From NCBI RefSeq assembly GCF_002837145.1, contig NZ_NWMV01000004.1, positions 1-49,960 of the forward strand: a stretch of DNA of 49,960 bases, in the 5' to 3' direction. A program made the translations under genes and the position numbers. This DNA is from Macromonas nakdongensis (GTDB lineage: Bacteria; Pseudomonadota; Gammaproteobacteria; Burkholderiales; Burkholderiaceae_C). Of the stretch, positions 49,795-49,960 are shown in pieces. Each line of letters starts with the position of its first letter. Position 1 is the stretch's first letter. The notes under the pieces are model-generated. The model worked only from the letters and a program-made list of their open reading frames with translations. It was not told where the DNA came from and ran no database searches.

Positions 49795-49960
49795 GCGGAG
49801 GCTCCAGTGGCCAGGCCGTGGCGGGCTTGCAGGGCGCGCCGGCCCTCGGTCAAATCGGAGAAGGCGCGCCGGACGCCGGCCACCTCCTGGTAGTCCTCGT
49901 GGCCCTTGCCGGCCAGCAGCACCAGGTCGCGGGCGTCGGCCAGGCGCACGGCCAGGGCAA
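49791..49960 (-). CDS. murE: UDP-N-acetylmuramoylalanyl-D-glutamate--2,6-diaminopimelate ligase, C-terminal end
   Basis: Only the last 55 codons are inside the window; the rest lies beyond the right edge. The frame reads DLVLLAGKGHEDYQEVAG followed by VRRAFSD, the C-terminal signature of MurE, and stops at TGA (49791-49793) overlapping the murF start. MurE adds meso-diaminopimelate to UDP-MurNAc-L-Ala-D-Glu. Position upstream of murF confirms the assignment. Confidence 0.93.
   Translation of the reverse strand, partial: ALAVRLADARDLVLLAGKGHEDYQEVAGVRRAFSDLTEGRRALQARHGLATGASA

Noticed and set aside
1-49960. tRNA or rRNA genes, CRISPR arrays, insertion sequences, integrases or attachment sites
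   Set aside because: No cloverleaf, spaced direct-repeat array, transposase or integrase motif was seen on either strand, so no mobile element call is supported even though the catabolic island has an accessory character.

Overview
The window is about 50 kb of very GC-rich, densely coded bacterial chromosome. The gene families and their order point to a betaproteobacterium of the order Burkholderiales, probably Comamonadaceae. Supporting signs are a murE-F-mraY-murD-ftsW-murG-murC-ddl-ftsQAZ-lpxC cluster, a QueE with the CX14CX2C cluster motif known from Burkholderia QueE, a complete TRAP transporter, and many 4-bp stop/start overlaps. The taxonomic call is inference from gene content; no rRNA or tRNA gene is visible.

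Region 1 (1-9.3 kb) is an accessory catabolic island. It holds the end of a ferredoxin reductase, an acyl-CoA ligase, both subunits of a Rieske ring-hydroxylating oxygenase, a divergent TetR repressor, an alpha-methylacyl-CoA racemase-type enzyme and a DctP-DctQ-DctM TRAP transporter. Four promoter regions carry copies of one palindrome (consensus AGWCCGWCYGGTCGGWCT), so the TetR protein probably controls the whole island as a regulon. The enzyme set suggests uptake, CoA activation, epimerisation and ring dioxygenation of a chiral aromatic carboxylic acid such as a 2-arylpropionate. The substrate is inferred, not shown.

Region 2 (9.3-12.1 kb) holds two very small minus-strand genes with their own terminator, a LexA-like S24 self-cleaving repressor behind a perfect palindromic operator, a 44-residue protein, an AIM24-family protein and an HTH/coiled-coil protein with an internal 21-bp tandem duplication. 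Region 3 (12.1-18.9 kb) is a cyclic-di-GMP block: a membrane diguanylate cyclase, an HD-GYP protein that has lost its HD dyad, a divergent HD-GYP protein with the dyad, and a PAS-GGDEF-EAL protein translationally coupled to it.

Region 4 (18.9-28.6 kb) is housekeeping: a TlpA-type thioredoxin, Mpl, a DAHP synthase, TldD, RodA, a YqiA-type esterase and RadA. The DAHP synthase (aroG) is preceded by what looks like a complete transcription attenuator: a 22-codon leader peptide containing Phe-Tyr-Phe-Ala-Tyr-Phe-Trp, an antiterminator pairing and an intrinsic terminator. Region 5 (28.6-31.8 kb) is a queuosine precursor operon (yhhQ-queC-queD-queE) with a candidate preQ1-I riboswitch over the first ribosome-binding site. 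Its QueD is an unusual triple-domain protein.

Region 6 (31.9-36.4 kb) has an RNase II family protein, a TonB-like protein, MtgA, RuvC and a two-helix membrane peptide. Region 7 (36.4-49.96 kb) is the division and cell wall cluster, all on the minus strand, running off the right edge inside murE. Six consecutive gene junctions there are 4-bp ATGA overlaps.
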